Positions 35,377-44,162 are shown, numbered from the stretch's first letter. The stretch: DNA of 64,000 nucleotides from Rheinheimera nanhaiensis E407-8 (GCF_000296695.1 NZ_BAFK01000009.1:1-64000); one strand, 5' to 3'. Numbers and translations are program-made. Notes: generated from the letters alone by a model not told the origin.

Positions 35377-38300
35377 ATGCTGGATGCAGGTATTCGCCGG
35401 GGCACCATTTTAACCGTTGCTGTGCTGATTTGCTGTGTGCTGGGTATCGTCGCGGCGCTGCGTATACCGGTGCAGATGATCCCTGATCTGGATGTCCGCA
35501 CCATCAGTGTGATCACCGGCTGGCCCGGTGCTACGCCGCAGGATGTGGAAAAAGAAATCCTGATAGAGCAGGAGCGCTATCTGCGTACCCTGCCGAACTT
35601 AAAACGTATGATCTCGCGTGCCGGCACCGGTTCGGCCCAGATAGAGCTGGAGTTTCCCTTTGGTGTCGATGTTAACGAAGCGCTTATTCGCGTCAGCAAT
35701 GCGTTAAGCCAGGTGCCGTCGTACCCGGAAAATGTCGACCAGCCAAGGCTTTACAGCAGCTCGTTTTCGAATAATGCCTTTATGTACTTCCGCCTGATGC
35801 CACTTAGTGGTAACCCGCTGGCGCTGGATATGGATATGCTGCGCGACTACGCCGAAGACTATGTGCGGCCACAAATGGAGCGGGTGCCGGGCGTATCGGA
35901 AGTCGGGGTCAGTGGCGGTGCCGAGCGGCAAATTCAAATTCTGGTCGATCCGGCCAAGCTGGCGCAGCGTGGCCTGAGCCTGACCGATGTGCGCGATGCC
36001 ATACGGGCCCGTAACCGCGACAGCTCGGCCGGTGATATCGACAGCGGCAAGCGGCGTTATTTGCTTAGAATGGTGGGCCGTTTCGACAGTTTGCCGCAGC
36101 TGGAAAACCTGATTTTGCTGCAGCAGGGTGATATGCAGGTGCGGCTAAAAGATGTGGCAACGCTGGTGCTGGATCATTTTGAAGTGCGCGAGCTGTCGTT
36201 TGCCGACGGTGAGCGCACGCTGGGCTTGTCGGTGCGCCGCGAGCCCGGCTCTAATGTGATTGATATCAAACAGCAGATGATGCAGGTGGTGACCCAGCTG
36301 AATCAGGATACGCTGGCCGGCAATGGCCTGCAGCTGATGCTGATAAGCGATGATGTGCGCTATGTCGAAGACTCTATCCGCAATGTCTGGACTAATCTGG
36401 CGCTGGGTGCCGTCCTGGCCACCTTAGTGCTGTATTTATTTTTACGCTCGGGCCGCGCCACCCTGGTGGGCGTGCTGGGGGTACCGGTATGTACCATAGC
36501 GGCGTTTTTGGGCCTGTTGGCGTTTGGCCGCACCATTAATGTTATTTCGCTGGCCGGTATTGCCTTTGCTATCGGCATGACGATGGACAACACCATAGTG
36601 GTGCTGGAAAGCATTGAGCAGGCGCGCCGGCGCGGGCTGGACCGTATTGAAGGCGCTATCGCCGGTGTGCGCGAGGTCTGGCCGGCGGTGCTGGCCTCTA
36701 CCCTGACCACGGTGCTGGTGTTTGTGCCGGTGTTGTTTGTCGAGCAGGAGGCTGGCCAGCTGTATTCCGATATCGCCATTGCCATCGCTGCTGCCATTAT
36801 CGCCTCTATGCTGGTAGCAGTATTTGTGGTGCCGGCCGCGGTGGCAAAGCTTGGTTTTGGTGGCACGGTTACTGAGCAGCAAGATGTTACCCCTACCGGC
36901 TTGTTAGCGCTGGTGCAGGCGATTATTGCCAGCTCACTGCGCCGGCGTATTACTGTTGCTGTTACCGTGCTGCTGACGCTGGGTGGTGCCTGGTATGTGC
37001 TACCACCGGCTGAATATTTGCCCGAAGGCGAAGAGCCGAAAGCTTTTTCATCGATGATAGCGCCGCCGGGGTATAACTTGTCGGAAATGGCGCTGATTGC
37101 CGAGGAAATTCGTGCCAGGCTGGATGTGGAAGTTAACCGCGCGCCAACAGCCTTTAACAACGGCGAAACCGCGATGCCGCCGCTAAAATACTATTCGCTC
37201 AGTGTGTCAGTAGGCCGTATCCGGGTACTGAGTGAGCCGGTGCGCCCGGCCGACATTGATGCCATGATGCAGGCGATCACCACGCTGTTTCGCCAGTACC
37301 CCGGTATGCGGGCGTTTTCGGCGCGCGGCTCTATTATCAGCAGTAATGACGGCGGCACCCGTGCGGTGGCGCTGGACATTTCCGGGCCCGATCTCGCCAG
37401 CCTGTATGCCACTGCTGATGCGGCCTATGTTGCTGCCGGCCAGTTGTTTGACCAACCACAGCTTAACTCTGAACCCTCGTCGTTATCACTGGATCAGCCG
37501 CTGGTGCAGATCCGCCCGCGCTGGCAGCGGCTGGCCGAGCTTAACTTTAGTGCCGCCGATTTTGGCTATGCGGTATCGGCGCTCAGTGACGGTGCTTATG
37601 TTGATGAGTTTTTTATCCGCGACGATAAAGTAGACATGTTTTTATTTAGCAGCGCCGGTAACCAGCAAAGCCTGGCGCAACTGGCGCAAACGCCGGTGTT
37701 AACACCCTCGGGCGCTGTGCTGCCGCTAAGTAGCCTGGCCGACTTAGTTGAAGTGGCCGACAGCGACACCCTGCGCCGCGTTGATGGCCGCCGCACGGTA
37801 ACGCTGTATATTATTCCGCCGCGCTCGGTGGCGCTGGAAACCGCAGTGGCCACAGTGCAACAACAACTGGTGCCACAGCTGCGCCGCGATGGCGCCATTG
37901 GCAGTGATGTGACGCTGGATATCTCCGGCGCCTCTGATCAGCTGGATGAAACCAAGGCCGCGCTTAGCGGTAACTTTGCGGTGGCGGTGCTGCTGATTTA
38001 TCTGCTGCTGGTAGCGATTTTCAGCCACTGGGGCTATCCGCTGTTTATTCTGGCTACGGTGCCGCTGGGGCTGGCCGGCGCGCTGGTCGGGCTGGTCAGC
38101 ATTAATGGCGTCAGTAGTGCCTTGTCGCTGGTGGGGCTGGGCGGTTTTCATCAACCCTTTGATATGATCACCATGCTGGGCTTTTTAATTTTGCTGGGTA
38201 CCGTAGTGAATAACCCGATCCTGATTGTTGATCAGAGCCGGCATAACCTGAAAAACGCTGGCATAGCGGTAACAGAGGCGGTCATGCAGGCGGTGGCGAC

Positions 38301-38511
38301 CCGGCTTCGGCCGATTTTAATGTCAACCGCCACCACGGTATTTGGCCTGGCGCCGCTGGTGCTGATCCCCGGCGAGGGCACCGAGCTTTATCGTGGAGTG
38401 GGCATTATAGTGCTGTGTGGTTTGCTGTTTTCAACCCTGATTAGCCTGACGTTTTTACCGGCACTGTTGGTTAGTGTGCTGGGCAGAATACGGCGGCAAG
38501 TGCAGCCCTAG
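35377..38511 (+). CDS. RND efflux inner-membrane transporter
   Basis: A 1044-residue HAE-1-like RND permease with 12 TMs and two large periplasmic loops. TM4 reads GMTMDNTIVVLESIEQARRRG: the first of the two proton-relay aspartates is present (D403) and the second is Asn, as in several MdtB-like and Gram-negative RND subgroups. Strong AAGGAG before ATG. Substrates may be drugs, detergents or organic compounds; not determinable. No regulator is adjacent. The 3' end overlaps the convergent 60-residue gene by 4 bases. Confidence 0.93.
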   Translation: MLDAGIRRGTILTVAVLICCVLGIVAALRIPVQMIPDLDVRTISVITGWPGATPQDVEKEILIEQERYLRTLPNLKRMISRAGTGSAQIELEFPFGVDVNEALIRVSNALSQVPSYPENVDQPRLYSSSFSNNAFMYFRLMPLSGNPLALDMDMLRDYAEDYVRPQMERVPGVSEVGVSGGAERQIQILVDPAKLAQRGLSLTDVRDAIRARNRDSSAGDIDSGKRRYLLRMVGRFDSLPQLENLILLQQGDMQVRLKDVATLVLDHFEVRELSFADGERTLGLSVRREPGSNVIDIKQQMMQVVTQLNQDTLAGNGLQLMLISDDVRYVEDSIRNVWTNLALGAVLATLVLYLFLRSGRATLVGVLGVPVCTIAAFLGLLAFGRTINVISLAGIAFAIGMTMDNTIVVLESIEQARRRGLDRIEGAIAGVREVWPAVLASTLTTVLVFVPVLFVEQEAGQLYSDIAIAIAAAIIASMLVAVFVVPAAVAKLGFGGTVTEQQDVTPTGLLALVQAIIASSLRRRITVAVTVLLTLGGAWYVLPPAEYLPEGEEPKAFSSMIAPPGYNLSEMALIAEEIRARLDVEVNRAPTAFNNGETAMPPLKYYSLSVSVGRIRVLSEPVRPADIDAMMQAITTLFRQYPGMRAFSARGSIISSNDGGTRAVALDISGPDLASLYATADAAYVAAGQLFDQPQLNSEPSSLSLDQPLVQIRPRWQRLAELNFSAADFGYAVSALSDGAYVDEFFIRDDKVDMFLFSSAGNQQSLAQLAQTPVLTPSGAVLPLSSLADLVEVADSDTLRRVDGRRTVTLYIIPPRSVALETAVATVQQQLVPQLRRDGAIGSDVTLDISGASDQLDETKAALSGNFAVAVLLIYLLLVAIFSHWGYPLFILATVPLGLAGALVGLVSINGVSSALSLVGLGGFHQPFDMITMLGFLILLGTVVNNPILIVDQSRHNLKNAGIAVTEAVMQAVATRLRPILMSTATTVFGLAPLVLIPGEGTELYRGVGIIVLCGLLFSTLISLTFLPALLVSVLGRIRRQVQP

Positions 38512-38690
38512 TCAGAGAAAAAGGCAAACTTAATCACCTGTGCCAAAATCAGCAATGCCACCAGCGGCATAATATAGCGGCTTAATTTGGCGGTTTGCTC
38601 GCTATCGCGGCTGCCGTATTTTTCCGCTAAGGTGACCAGAATAAACAGGGCAGCAAACAGCAGGGCTAAAATGGTGATAAGGGTTGTCAT
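38508..38690 (-). CDS. 60-residue two-TM membrane protein
   Basis: From ATG at 38688-38690 with GGAG upstream. Two hydrophobic helices (about 3-23 and 42-57) are separated by a polar loop (EKYGSRDSEQTAKLS). Conserved-looking small protein of unknown function. Convergent with the RND permease (4-base overlap) and divergent from the antiporter gene. Confidence 0.65.
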   Translation of the reverse strand: MTTLITILALLFAALFILVTLAEKYGSRDSEQTAKLSRYIMPLVALLILAQVIKFAFFSD

Positions 38691-38842
38691 AACAGGCTCC
38701 ACTTTTGACGGCTCTCATAGCCTCAGGCCGTGAGCTTAACCGCTTTTAAAAATAGTTTCAAAAGAGCGCTGTGGCCGCTTCATTGGCTTTAAGCCGACAT
38801 GCTATGCTGCGCGCAGTTTTAACGCCGAAAAAGGACGACGTT

Positions 38843-39814
38843 ATGTTATTGGCTATAGTTGCACTGATTGCCGGTTTGGCGCTGCTGGTTTGGAGCGCCG
38901 ATAAGTTTGTCGATGGCGCTTCTGCCACCGCCCGTTACGCCGGTATGCCGCCGTTGTTAATCGGTATGATTATTGTCGGCTTTGGCACCTCGGCGCCGGA
39001 GATGGTGGTATCGGCGATGGCCGCCAGTGACGGCAACCCGGCGCTGGCACTGGGTAATGCCTATGGCTCGAACATTACCAATATCGCGCTGATTTTAGGT
39101 TTGGTGGCGCTGTTAAGCCCCATTGCCGTGCACTCGCAAGTGCTGAAAAAAGAGCTGCCAATCTTAATGCTGGTTACCCTGTTTGCCGGCTGGCAGCTGT
39201 TTGACCATCAGCTTAGCAGCCTTGATGCCTGGTGTTTGCTTGGCGTGTTTTTTGCGCTAATGGCCTGGTCGGTGTGGCAGGGTATGCGTAACCCGCAGGA
39301 CGCCTTAGCGACAGAAATGGAAGAAGACTTAACCGGCCAGCCAAAAATGACGCTAAAGCAGTCGATTATCTGGCTATTGGTAGGCCTGGTACTGTTAATT
39401 ATTGCCTCTCGCATGCTGGTATACGGTGCGGTATTTATTGCGCAAAGCCTGGGTGTCAGCGAGCTGGTAATTGGCTTAACGGTAGTGGCGGTCGGTACTT
39501 CGCTGCCAGAGCTGGCATCATCATTAATTGCCATTAAAAAAGGCGAGCACGATATCGCGCTGGGTAACGTTATAGGTTCTAACCTGTTTAATACGCTGGC
39601 GGTGGTGGGTATTGCCGCCATGATTGAGCCAATGGCTGTAGATGCAGTGGTGTTAAGCCGTGACTGGACGCTGATGGCGGTATTAACCGCAGCGCTGTTT
39701 ATCATGGGGTATGGCTATAAAAAACAGGGCCGTATTAACCGGCTGGAAGGTGGCTTGCTACTGGCCGTGTTTGTTGGCTACACCGGCTATCTGGTTAGCA
39801 CCGTTATTGCTTAA
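38843..39814 (+). CDS. Calcium/sodium antiporter family protein (YrbG/CaCA)
   Basis: A 323-residue inner-membrane exchanger of the Ca2+:cation antiporter superfamily with about ten TMs and two inverted alpha-repeats: GFGTSAPEMVVSAMAA in the first half and AVGTSLPELASSLIA in the second. These carry the ion-binding acidic residues. The ATG at 38843 is chosen because AAGGA precedes it and the first TM starts there. It is followed 3 bp later by the fused nuclease gene, which has no Shine-Dalgarno of its own and may be coupled to this one. Confidence 0.9.
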   Translation: MLLAIVALIAGLALLVWSADKFVDGASATARYAGMPPLLIGMIIVGFGTSAPEMVVSAMAASDGNPALALGNAYGSNITNIALILGLVALLSPIAVHSQVLKKELPILMLVTLFAGWQLFDHQLSSLDAWCLLGVFFALMAWSVWQGMRNPQDALATEMEEDLTGQPKMTLKQSIIWLLVGLVLLIIASRMLVYGAVFIAQSLGVSELVIGLTVVAVGTSLPELASSLIAIKKGEHDIALGNVIGSNLFNTLAVVGIAAMIEPMAVDAVVLSRDWTLMAVLTAALFIMGYGYKKQGRINRLEGGLLLAVFVGYTGYLVSTVIA

Positions 39815-39817
39815 CGC

Positions 39818-42028
39818 ATGGCGCACCTTAAGCCGGAGCTCGACAGCGGTTACTACCTGCAGCACTTTAACGAGCTGCTGCAGTTTGTCAGTAAGCACTA
39901 CGCGCCCTGCTTAACGGCCGATAGCCGCCGCTATATCAGTGACTTTGCCGCGCTCAGCGTGCCGGCGCAGCAGCTGCTGGTGCGCATGCTAAACCGCAAA
40001 GGCAATGTATTTGCCGACAGCGAGCTTAATTACACTGAAATAGGCCCGCCAGGGCCGGTGCTGGATGAGCTGGCCGCAGCCGGCTTTATCGGTAGCCTTA
40101 GCAGCGATAACTTAGCCGATTTTTGGCTGCGTTTAACCAAAGATACGCTCTGGCAGCTGTTACAGCTGGCCCAGCAGCAGTTGCCAGCACCTATTACAGT
40201 GAAAAAAAGCCAGACCAAGCCCGAATTACTGCGCAGCGCGCTGAAACTCGAGGTAAACTGGCTAGTGTTTATCAGCCAGCTACCGCAGCGCTATCTGGTG
40301 CTGCAACGCCAGCAGCCACTTAACTACCTGTATTTTCTCTATTTTGGCCGTATTGAAGCTAACTTATCGCTGTTTACCCTGCGTGATCTGGGTATCCGCC
40401 AAACCGGCCAGCTTAAGCAGCAGTTTAGCCCTCGTTTTACCGACTTAGCGCAGGCACAGCTGGCGTTTGCTCTGGCCAGCGCCAAGCAGCAGGTGTTTGA
40501 GTTAGCTAAACAGCTAAAACAGCAGCCTGAAGCCGCTGCTGCATTACTGACCCCCTGGCTGGCTACGCTAAGCCAATGGCCACAGACCGACGATAATGCA
40601 TTGGCGCTCAAACGCAGCGAACGCTGTTATCAGTTAGGTAAGCTGGCCGAACAGTATCAGCTTAAAGAGCTGGCCATCCGCTTTTATCAGCAAAGTGCCG
40701 GTTTCCCGGCCAGTGAACGTCTGGTGCGGCTGTATTACAGCAGTGGCCAAACTGACCAGTGCCAGCAGTATCTGCAGCAGCTACTGGACGACCCCAGCTG
40801 TGATGAAGAGTGGCTGTTTGCCGATGATTTTTATCAGCGTAAGTTTGCCGGTAGCATCAAGCGCTCTGTGTTAACAGAGCTATTACGTAGCGCGCCGCAA
40901 ACCGGCATCGACGAGCTGTACAGTGGTAAAGCCGAGCAGGGTTTAATGGCGTATTACACCAAGCATGGCTATCGCACGTTTCACAGCGAAAACAACCTCT
41001 GGCTGGCGCTGTTTGGCCTCTGGTTCTGGCACGAGCTGTTTGAACACAGCGACAGCGCACTGCATAACCCCTTTGAGCGCCGGCCACGCAATTTAGCCGG
41101 CGGCGGTTTTTATCAGCAGTTTGCCAGCGCCATAGAGCACAAGCTGGCACAACTGGCACAGCCCGGTGCCGACAAGCAGCTGCTTAGCGCCTTAACTGCG
41201 CATTATGGCAAAGCCAATAGCCTGTTTTACTGGCACAGCGACTTGGCCGAGCAGCTACTGCCACTGCTGCAATATGCTGCCAAAAATGATGGCGTAAGCA
41301 GCTTAGCGCCCATATTGCGCGCTATGGCGCAGGATTTTAACCGCCATAGCAGCGGCTACCCCGATTTACTGCTGATCAAAGCAAACCAGCTGGAATTTGT
41401 TGAGGTAAAAGCCCCGGGCGATAAAATTCAGCGCCATCAGCTGGCGCGCCTGCAGGCCCTGAACAAGGCTGGTTTTAACGCGCGGATAGAAAAACTGCAG
41501 TGGATAGTCGATCCCAACCGGCTATACGTGGTGCTCGATGTCGAAACCACCGGCGGCAAAGCGGGCACCGACAGAGTGATTGAAATTGGCGCAGTGAAAC
41601 TGCAGGGCGGCGAAGTGATAGACAGCTATAGCACACTGCTAAATCCACAGCGGCCTATCCCATCCTTTATCAGCCGCTTAACCGGTATCAGTAACAGCAT
41701 GGTCAGCGACGCGCCCAGCTTTGCTCAGATTGCTAATAAACTTGCCGACTTCCTGCAAGGCGCAGTCTTTGTCGCCCATAACGCCAAGTTCGATTACGGC
41801 TTTATCCGCGCCGAATTTGCCAGGTTAGAGCAGCCGTTTGATATGCCGCAGCTATGCACCGTAGTAAATATGCGCCGCTATTACCCGGGGCTGCAATCAT
41901 ACAGCTTGGGTAAGCTGTGCCAAGAGTTCGACATAAAGCTAACCAACCACCACCGAGCGCTGGATGATGCCACCGCCACCGCAGAGCTGTTAAAGCTGAT
42001 TAATGCCAGGCGTGTTACAGCGCAATAA
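39818..42028 (+). CDS. FAN1-like VRR-NUC nuclease fused to DEDDh 3'-5' exonuclease
   Basis: A 736-residue protein. The first about 500 residues match bacterial FAN1-type proteins: an N-terminal SAP-like segment (RYISDFAALSVPAQQLLVRMLNRKG) and a helical TPR-like middle. The VRR-NUC (PD-D/ExK) core follows, with GYPDLL near 513-518 and FVEVKAPGD near 527-535. The last 168 residues (from about 569) form a DnaQ-type exonuclease with LDVETTGG (DxE), FVAHNAKFD and a final HRALDDA, so all DEDDh residues are present. FAN1 proteins act on branched DNA and interstrand cross-links, and bacterial ones usually end after VRR-NUC at about 550 residues. Cytoplasmic, DNA-repair role likely. Confidence 0.88.
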   Translation: MAHLKPELDSGYYLQHFNELLQFVSKHYAPCLTADSRRYISDFAALSVPAQQLLVRMLNRKGNVFADSELNYTEIGPPGPVLDELAAAGFIGSLSSDNLADFWLRLTKDTLWQLLQLAQQQLPAPITVKKSQTKPELLRSALKLEVNWLVFISQLPQRYLVLQRQQPLNYLYFLYFGRIEANLSLFTLRDLGIRQTGQLKQQFSPRFTDLAQAQLAFALASAKQQVFELAKQLKQQPEAAAALLTPWLATLSQWPQTDDNALALKRSERCYQLGKLAEQYQLKELAIRFYQQSAGFPASERLVRLYYSSGQTDQCQQYLQQLLDDPSCDEEWLFADDFYQRKFAGSIKRSVLTELLRSAPQTGIDELYSGKAEQGLMAYYTKHGYRTFHSENNLWLALFGLWFWHELFEHSDSALHNPFERRPRNLAGGGFYQQFASAIEHKLAQLAQPGADKQLLSALTAHYGKANSLFYWHSDLAEQLLPLLQYAAKNDGVSSLAPILRAMAQDFNRHSSGYPDLLLIKANQLEFVEVKAPGDKIQRHQLARLQALNKAGFNARIEKLQWIVDPNRLYVVLDVETTGGKAGTDRVIEIGAVKLQGGEVIDSYSTLLNPQRPIPSFISRLTGISNSMVSDAPSFAQIANKLADFLQGAVFVAHNAKFDYGFIRAEFARLEQPFDMPQLCTVVNMRRYYPGLQSYSLGKLCQEFDIKLTNHHRALDDATATAELLKLINARRVTAQ

Positions 42029-42140
42029 TCTGTTGCCCGAAAATCTGCTTGTTCTCACTGTTTAAATGCATAGTTTCGCCTTTGAGTTTTTTATCTGCAA
42101 CTTGCGGGTTTAAAACTCGTAGTTTACCAAGGCAAAATTG
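42015..42140 (-). pseudogene. Possible C-terminal remnant of an unidentified gene
   Basis: On the minus strand a frame runs about 40 codons with protein-like composition (CLGKLRVLNPQVADKKL, then KGETMHLNSENK and a FGQQIIAL end) to a TAA at 42015-42017. The stop overlaps the end of the nuclease gene by 14 bases. No start is found; an in-frame stop lies just upstream. It may be the stump of a gene whose 5' part was lost when the cassettes to the right came in. Not identified; chance open frame cannot be excluded. Confidence 0.3.
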
Positions 42141-42305
42141 CTACAAGATAAAAATGCTTGATTTACATTCTACTAGCGAAATAGACTGGAACTAAATTTG
42201 AGACTTGCTTTGGAACTTGCGGTGTCATCAACGCGCAACTCGCGGGTTTTGATCCTTTGAATAGATTGTTAAGTGGTCAACCGTACAGCTGCGGAGTATT
42301 TCTAA

Positions 42306-42923
42306 TTGGAAAAAAATAACGGCAAGACTAAAGACTTGGTTATTGAGGCTGGGATGCAGTTGATCCCGTATGTAGGAGGATCGCTTGCAACGATTTACTT
42401 CGGCTCGAAACAAGAAAGGCGGTTTGCTCGCTTAGAGTCATTCTATAGTGAGCTCGCCGACGAAATACGGAATGCCCCTAAGCAACTTTCTTTGAGCAGC
42501 CAAGATCCTGCCGCCCTAGAGGCTATAATCGAGCTAATCCATGAAAAAGTAGAGGCGGAGCCTTTAGAAGAAAAGCGAAAGTATCTACGTAACTACTACA
42601 AAAGTACATTGGAAAGCCCCATTGGGACGAATTTCGACGAGAGAAAACATTTTCTTGAGGCGATAGCGCAAATGTCATTGCTAGAATGCGAGCTGCTGGG
42701 ATACGTAAAAGATAACCCTGATCTTCTCCTTGGGGAAATCCAGAGGCCTGGGATTGAGCAATATGCAATCGTCGGTGCTGTAGGCACCCTTAAATTGAGA
42801 GGGTTCGTGATAGGAAAGCAAGATGTTTTCAACAGTGGTGGAACTACCGACAATGCGCTTTTCGAGAAAATATCGATATCCGCATTTGGCTCCTCGTTTT
42901 ACGAGTTCTGCCTGCGCACTTAA
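42306..42923 (+). CDS. Cassette-borne hypothetical protein, 205 residues
   Basis: Start is TTG at 42306 with GGAG nine bases upstream; no good ATG is near. The N-terminus has a weakly hydrophobic segment (AGMQLIPYVGGSLATIYFG) followed by a charged helical region (KQERRFARLESFYSELADEI), and the rest is mainly helical and acidic. No family recognised. Codon use and base composition are more AT-rich than the neighbouring chromosome. The stop codon (42921-42923) runs straight into the first attC-like site, the normal position for a cassette gene. Confidence 0.65.
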   Translation: MEKNNGKTKDLVIEAGMQLIPYVGGSLATIYFGSKQERRFARLESFYSELADEIRNAPKQLSLSSQDPAALEAIIELIHEKVEAEPLEEKRKYLRNYYKSTLESPIGTNFDERKHFLEAIAQMSLLECELLGYVKDNPDLLLGEIQRPGIEQYAIVGAVGTLKLRGFVIGKQDVFNSGGTTDNALFEKISISAFGSSFYEFCLRT

Positions 42924-42989
42924 TAAACGCAAGCAGCGGAGCAATTCTCCTCTGGCGCTACATATTGCCCGCTGTTGCGAGCGTTATGC
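42921..42989 (+). repeat. attC-like recombination site 1
   Basis: Stem: 42928-42932 pairs with 42975-42979, 42934-42939 with 42969-42974, 42941-42945 with 42964-42968. That gives 16 bp with G42933 and A42940 unpaired, both on the same arm, as in the extrahelical bases of attC sites. The outer ends carry AAC (42926-42928) and GTT (42983-42985, core GTTATGC). The core differs from GTTRRRY at one place. The loop is 18 bases. Confidence 0.7.
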
Positions 42990-43004
42990 CTTTGGGTGGT
43001 AAGC

Positions 43005-44081
43005 ATGAGTAAATCGAAAATTCCTCAAGAAATGTTTCAGCATGTTGTTAATAATGCGCTCGACTTCTTGGGACAGTCGATTGCGGAACTACAACAGAAG
43101 CCGAAGTATTCCGTGATTCATTTTCATGCAGCCATTGAACTTGTATTGAAAGCAAGGCTGATGAGCGAGCATTGGACTTTAGTTATTTCACCTAAAAAGC
43201 AAGCAGACTGGCAGGAATTCACCCAAGGTAAATTTGTCTCTGTAACTTTAGAAGAGGCAGCGACAAGATTGGAAAAAGTTGCTCAATCAGGTCTTGGAGA
43301 TAAGCAACTCAAGTCATTCCGAGCAGTAACTAAGCATAGAAACCAGATGGTGCACTTTTACCACGCGGCAGAAACAGAGCAAGCTGGAATTCAAAGAATT
43401 CAAGCCATTGTTAAAGAGCAGTTATCGGCTTGGTATTTTTTACATGATTTGATGCTTGGCCAGTGGAAAGATACATTTAAAGAGTGGAAACAAGAGATTT
43501 CGGAAATTGATGCGAAGTTACGTGAGCATCATGAGTTCTTAAAAGTGGTGTTTGAAGAGCTCAAGCCGAAAATTGAAGAACAAGTTTCTGAGGGGTATAT
43601 CTTTCATACGTGCCCTTCCTGTGGATTTGAGTCTGATAGACATCCAGATGAAAGTGACAGTCTGTACGAATCGAAATGTTTAGTGTGTGGCCTAAACGAG
43701 CAATGTATTCTCATTGAGTGTACTGAATGTGAGGAAGGGGAAGCATTGTATCGAGGGATAGCTGAAGCAGAATGCTCTAGCTGTGGACATCACCACGATG
43801 GAAGCCAGTTACTTGAGAAGTTTGTAGATGATGGGGCAGCCCATATGGCCGTCAAAGACGGGGGAAACTATCCATTCCCTCTTAATTGTGGCGAATGTAT
43901 GTGCTACGAAACCGTCGTTGAAGTAGCTGACTCTCAATATCTTTGTACGGAATGCTTCGCAGTTTCTGATACTTATGGAGTTTGCGGTTGGTGTAACGAT
44001 GAGTCTACCAATTTGTCTGAAGACTCATATTGGAGAGGCTGCGAATTCTGTGATGGTCGAGCCGGTTGGGATAAAGATTGA
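43005..44081 (+). CDS. HEPN-like protein with Rx4H motif and zinc ribbons
   Basis: From ATG at 43005 the protein has 358 residues. The N-terminal about 160 residues are helical and HEPN-like: an early conserved helix (HFHAAIELVLKARL) and a later RNQMVH at 112-117, an Rx4H arrangement as in HEPN ribonucleases and DUF4145-type proteins. A charged linker helix (about 160-195) follows. The C-terminal half contains several CxxC pairs (CPSCG, CLVCG, CTEC, CSSCG, CGEC, CTEC, CGWC, CEFC), enough for three or four zinc ribbons. AT-richer than the chromosome. Possibly a toxin or defence effector with nucleic-acid-binding fingers; that is inference. Confidence 0.7.
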   Translation: MSKSKIPQEMFQHVVNNALDFLGQSIAELQQKPKYSVIHFHAAIELVLKARLMSEHWTLVISPKKQADWQEFTQGKFVSVTLEEAATRLEKVAQSGLGDKQLKSFRAVTKHRNQMVHFYHAAETEQAGIQRIQAIVKEQLSAWYFLHDLMLGQWKDTFKEWKQEISEIDAKLREHHEFLKVVFEELKPKIEEQVSEGYIFHTCPSCGFESDRHPDESDSLYESKCLVCGLNEQCILIECTECEEGEALYRGIAEAECSSCGHHHDGSQLLEKFVDDGAAHMAVKDGGNYPFPLNCGECMCYETVVEVADSQYLCTECFAVSDTYGVCGWCNDESTNLSEDSYWRGCEFCDGRAGWDKD

Positions 44082-44090
44082 CGTGCAAGG

Positions 44091-44162
44091 GTATAACAAT
44101 TTGCTGTACACGGATAAATTACTCGCTGCGCTCGCAATTTACCGGTGAGCAAAGCGTTGGCC
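44091..44162 (+). repeat. attC-like recombination site 2
   Basis: It begins ten bases after the stop of the HEPN-like gene. Outer AAC (44095-44097) and GTT (44156-44158) flank a stem: 44100-44104 with 44149-44153, 44108-44109 with 44145-44146, 44111-44113 with 44142-44144, 44115-44120 with 44136-44141. A44110 and A44114 are bulged on the same (5') arm, as in site 1. A run of eight C follows the core, so the final core bases do not fit GTTRRRY fully. Confidence 0.65.

Larger units (their letters stand above)
42268..44162 (+). mobile_element. Two-cassette integron-like array without integrase (CALIN candidate)
   Basis: Two genes on the plus strand, each followed immediately after its stop by an attC-like structure, with lower GC than the flanks. 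The left boundary is tentative: a GTTAAGT core-like site at 42268-42274 matches the GTTRRRY consensus but has no attI or attC fold before it. Cassette 2 would run from 42984 to 44156. No intI-like tyrosine recombinase is present in the window, so this would be an attC cluster lacking an integrase. Confidence 0.6.

Noticed and set aside
36360-37160. 266-codon minus-strand frame inside the RND transporter
   Set aside because: It is a shadow of the transporter gene: composition is Ser/Thr/Ala/Arg-rich with no start signal, while the plus strand encodes a full RND protein.
42029-42305. attI site or integrase gene left of the first cassette
   Set aside because: Only a GTTAAGT core-like heptamer is visible; no integrase-like frame exists on either strand in the window.
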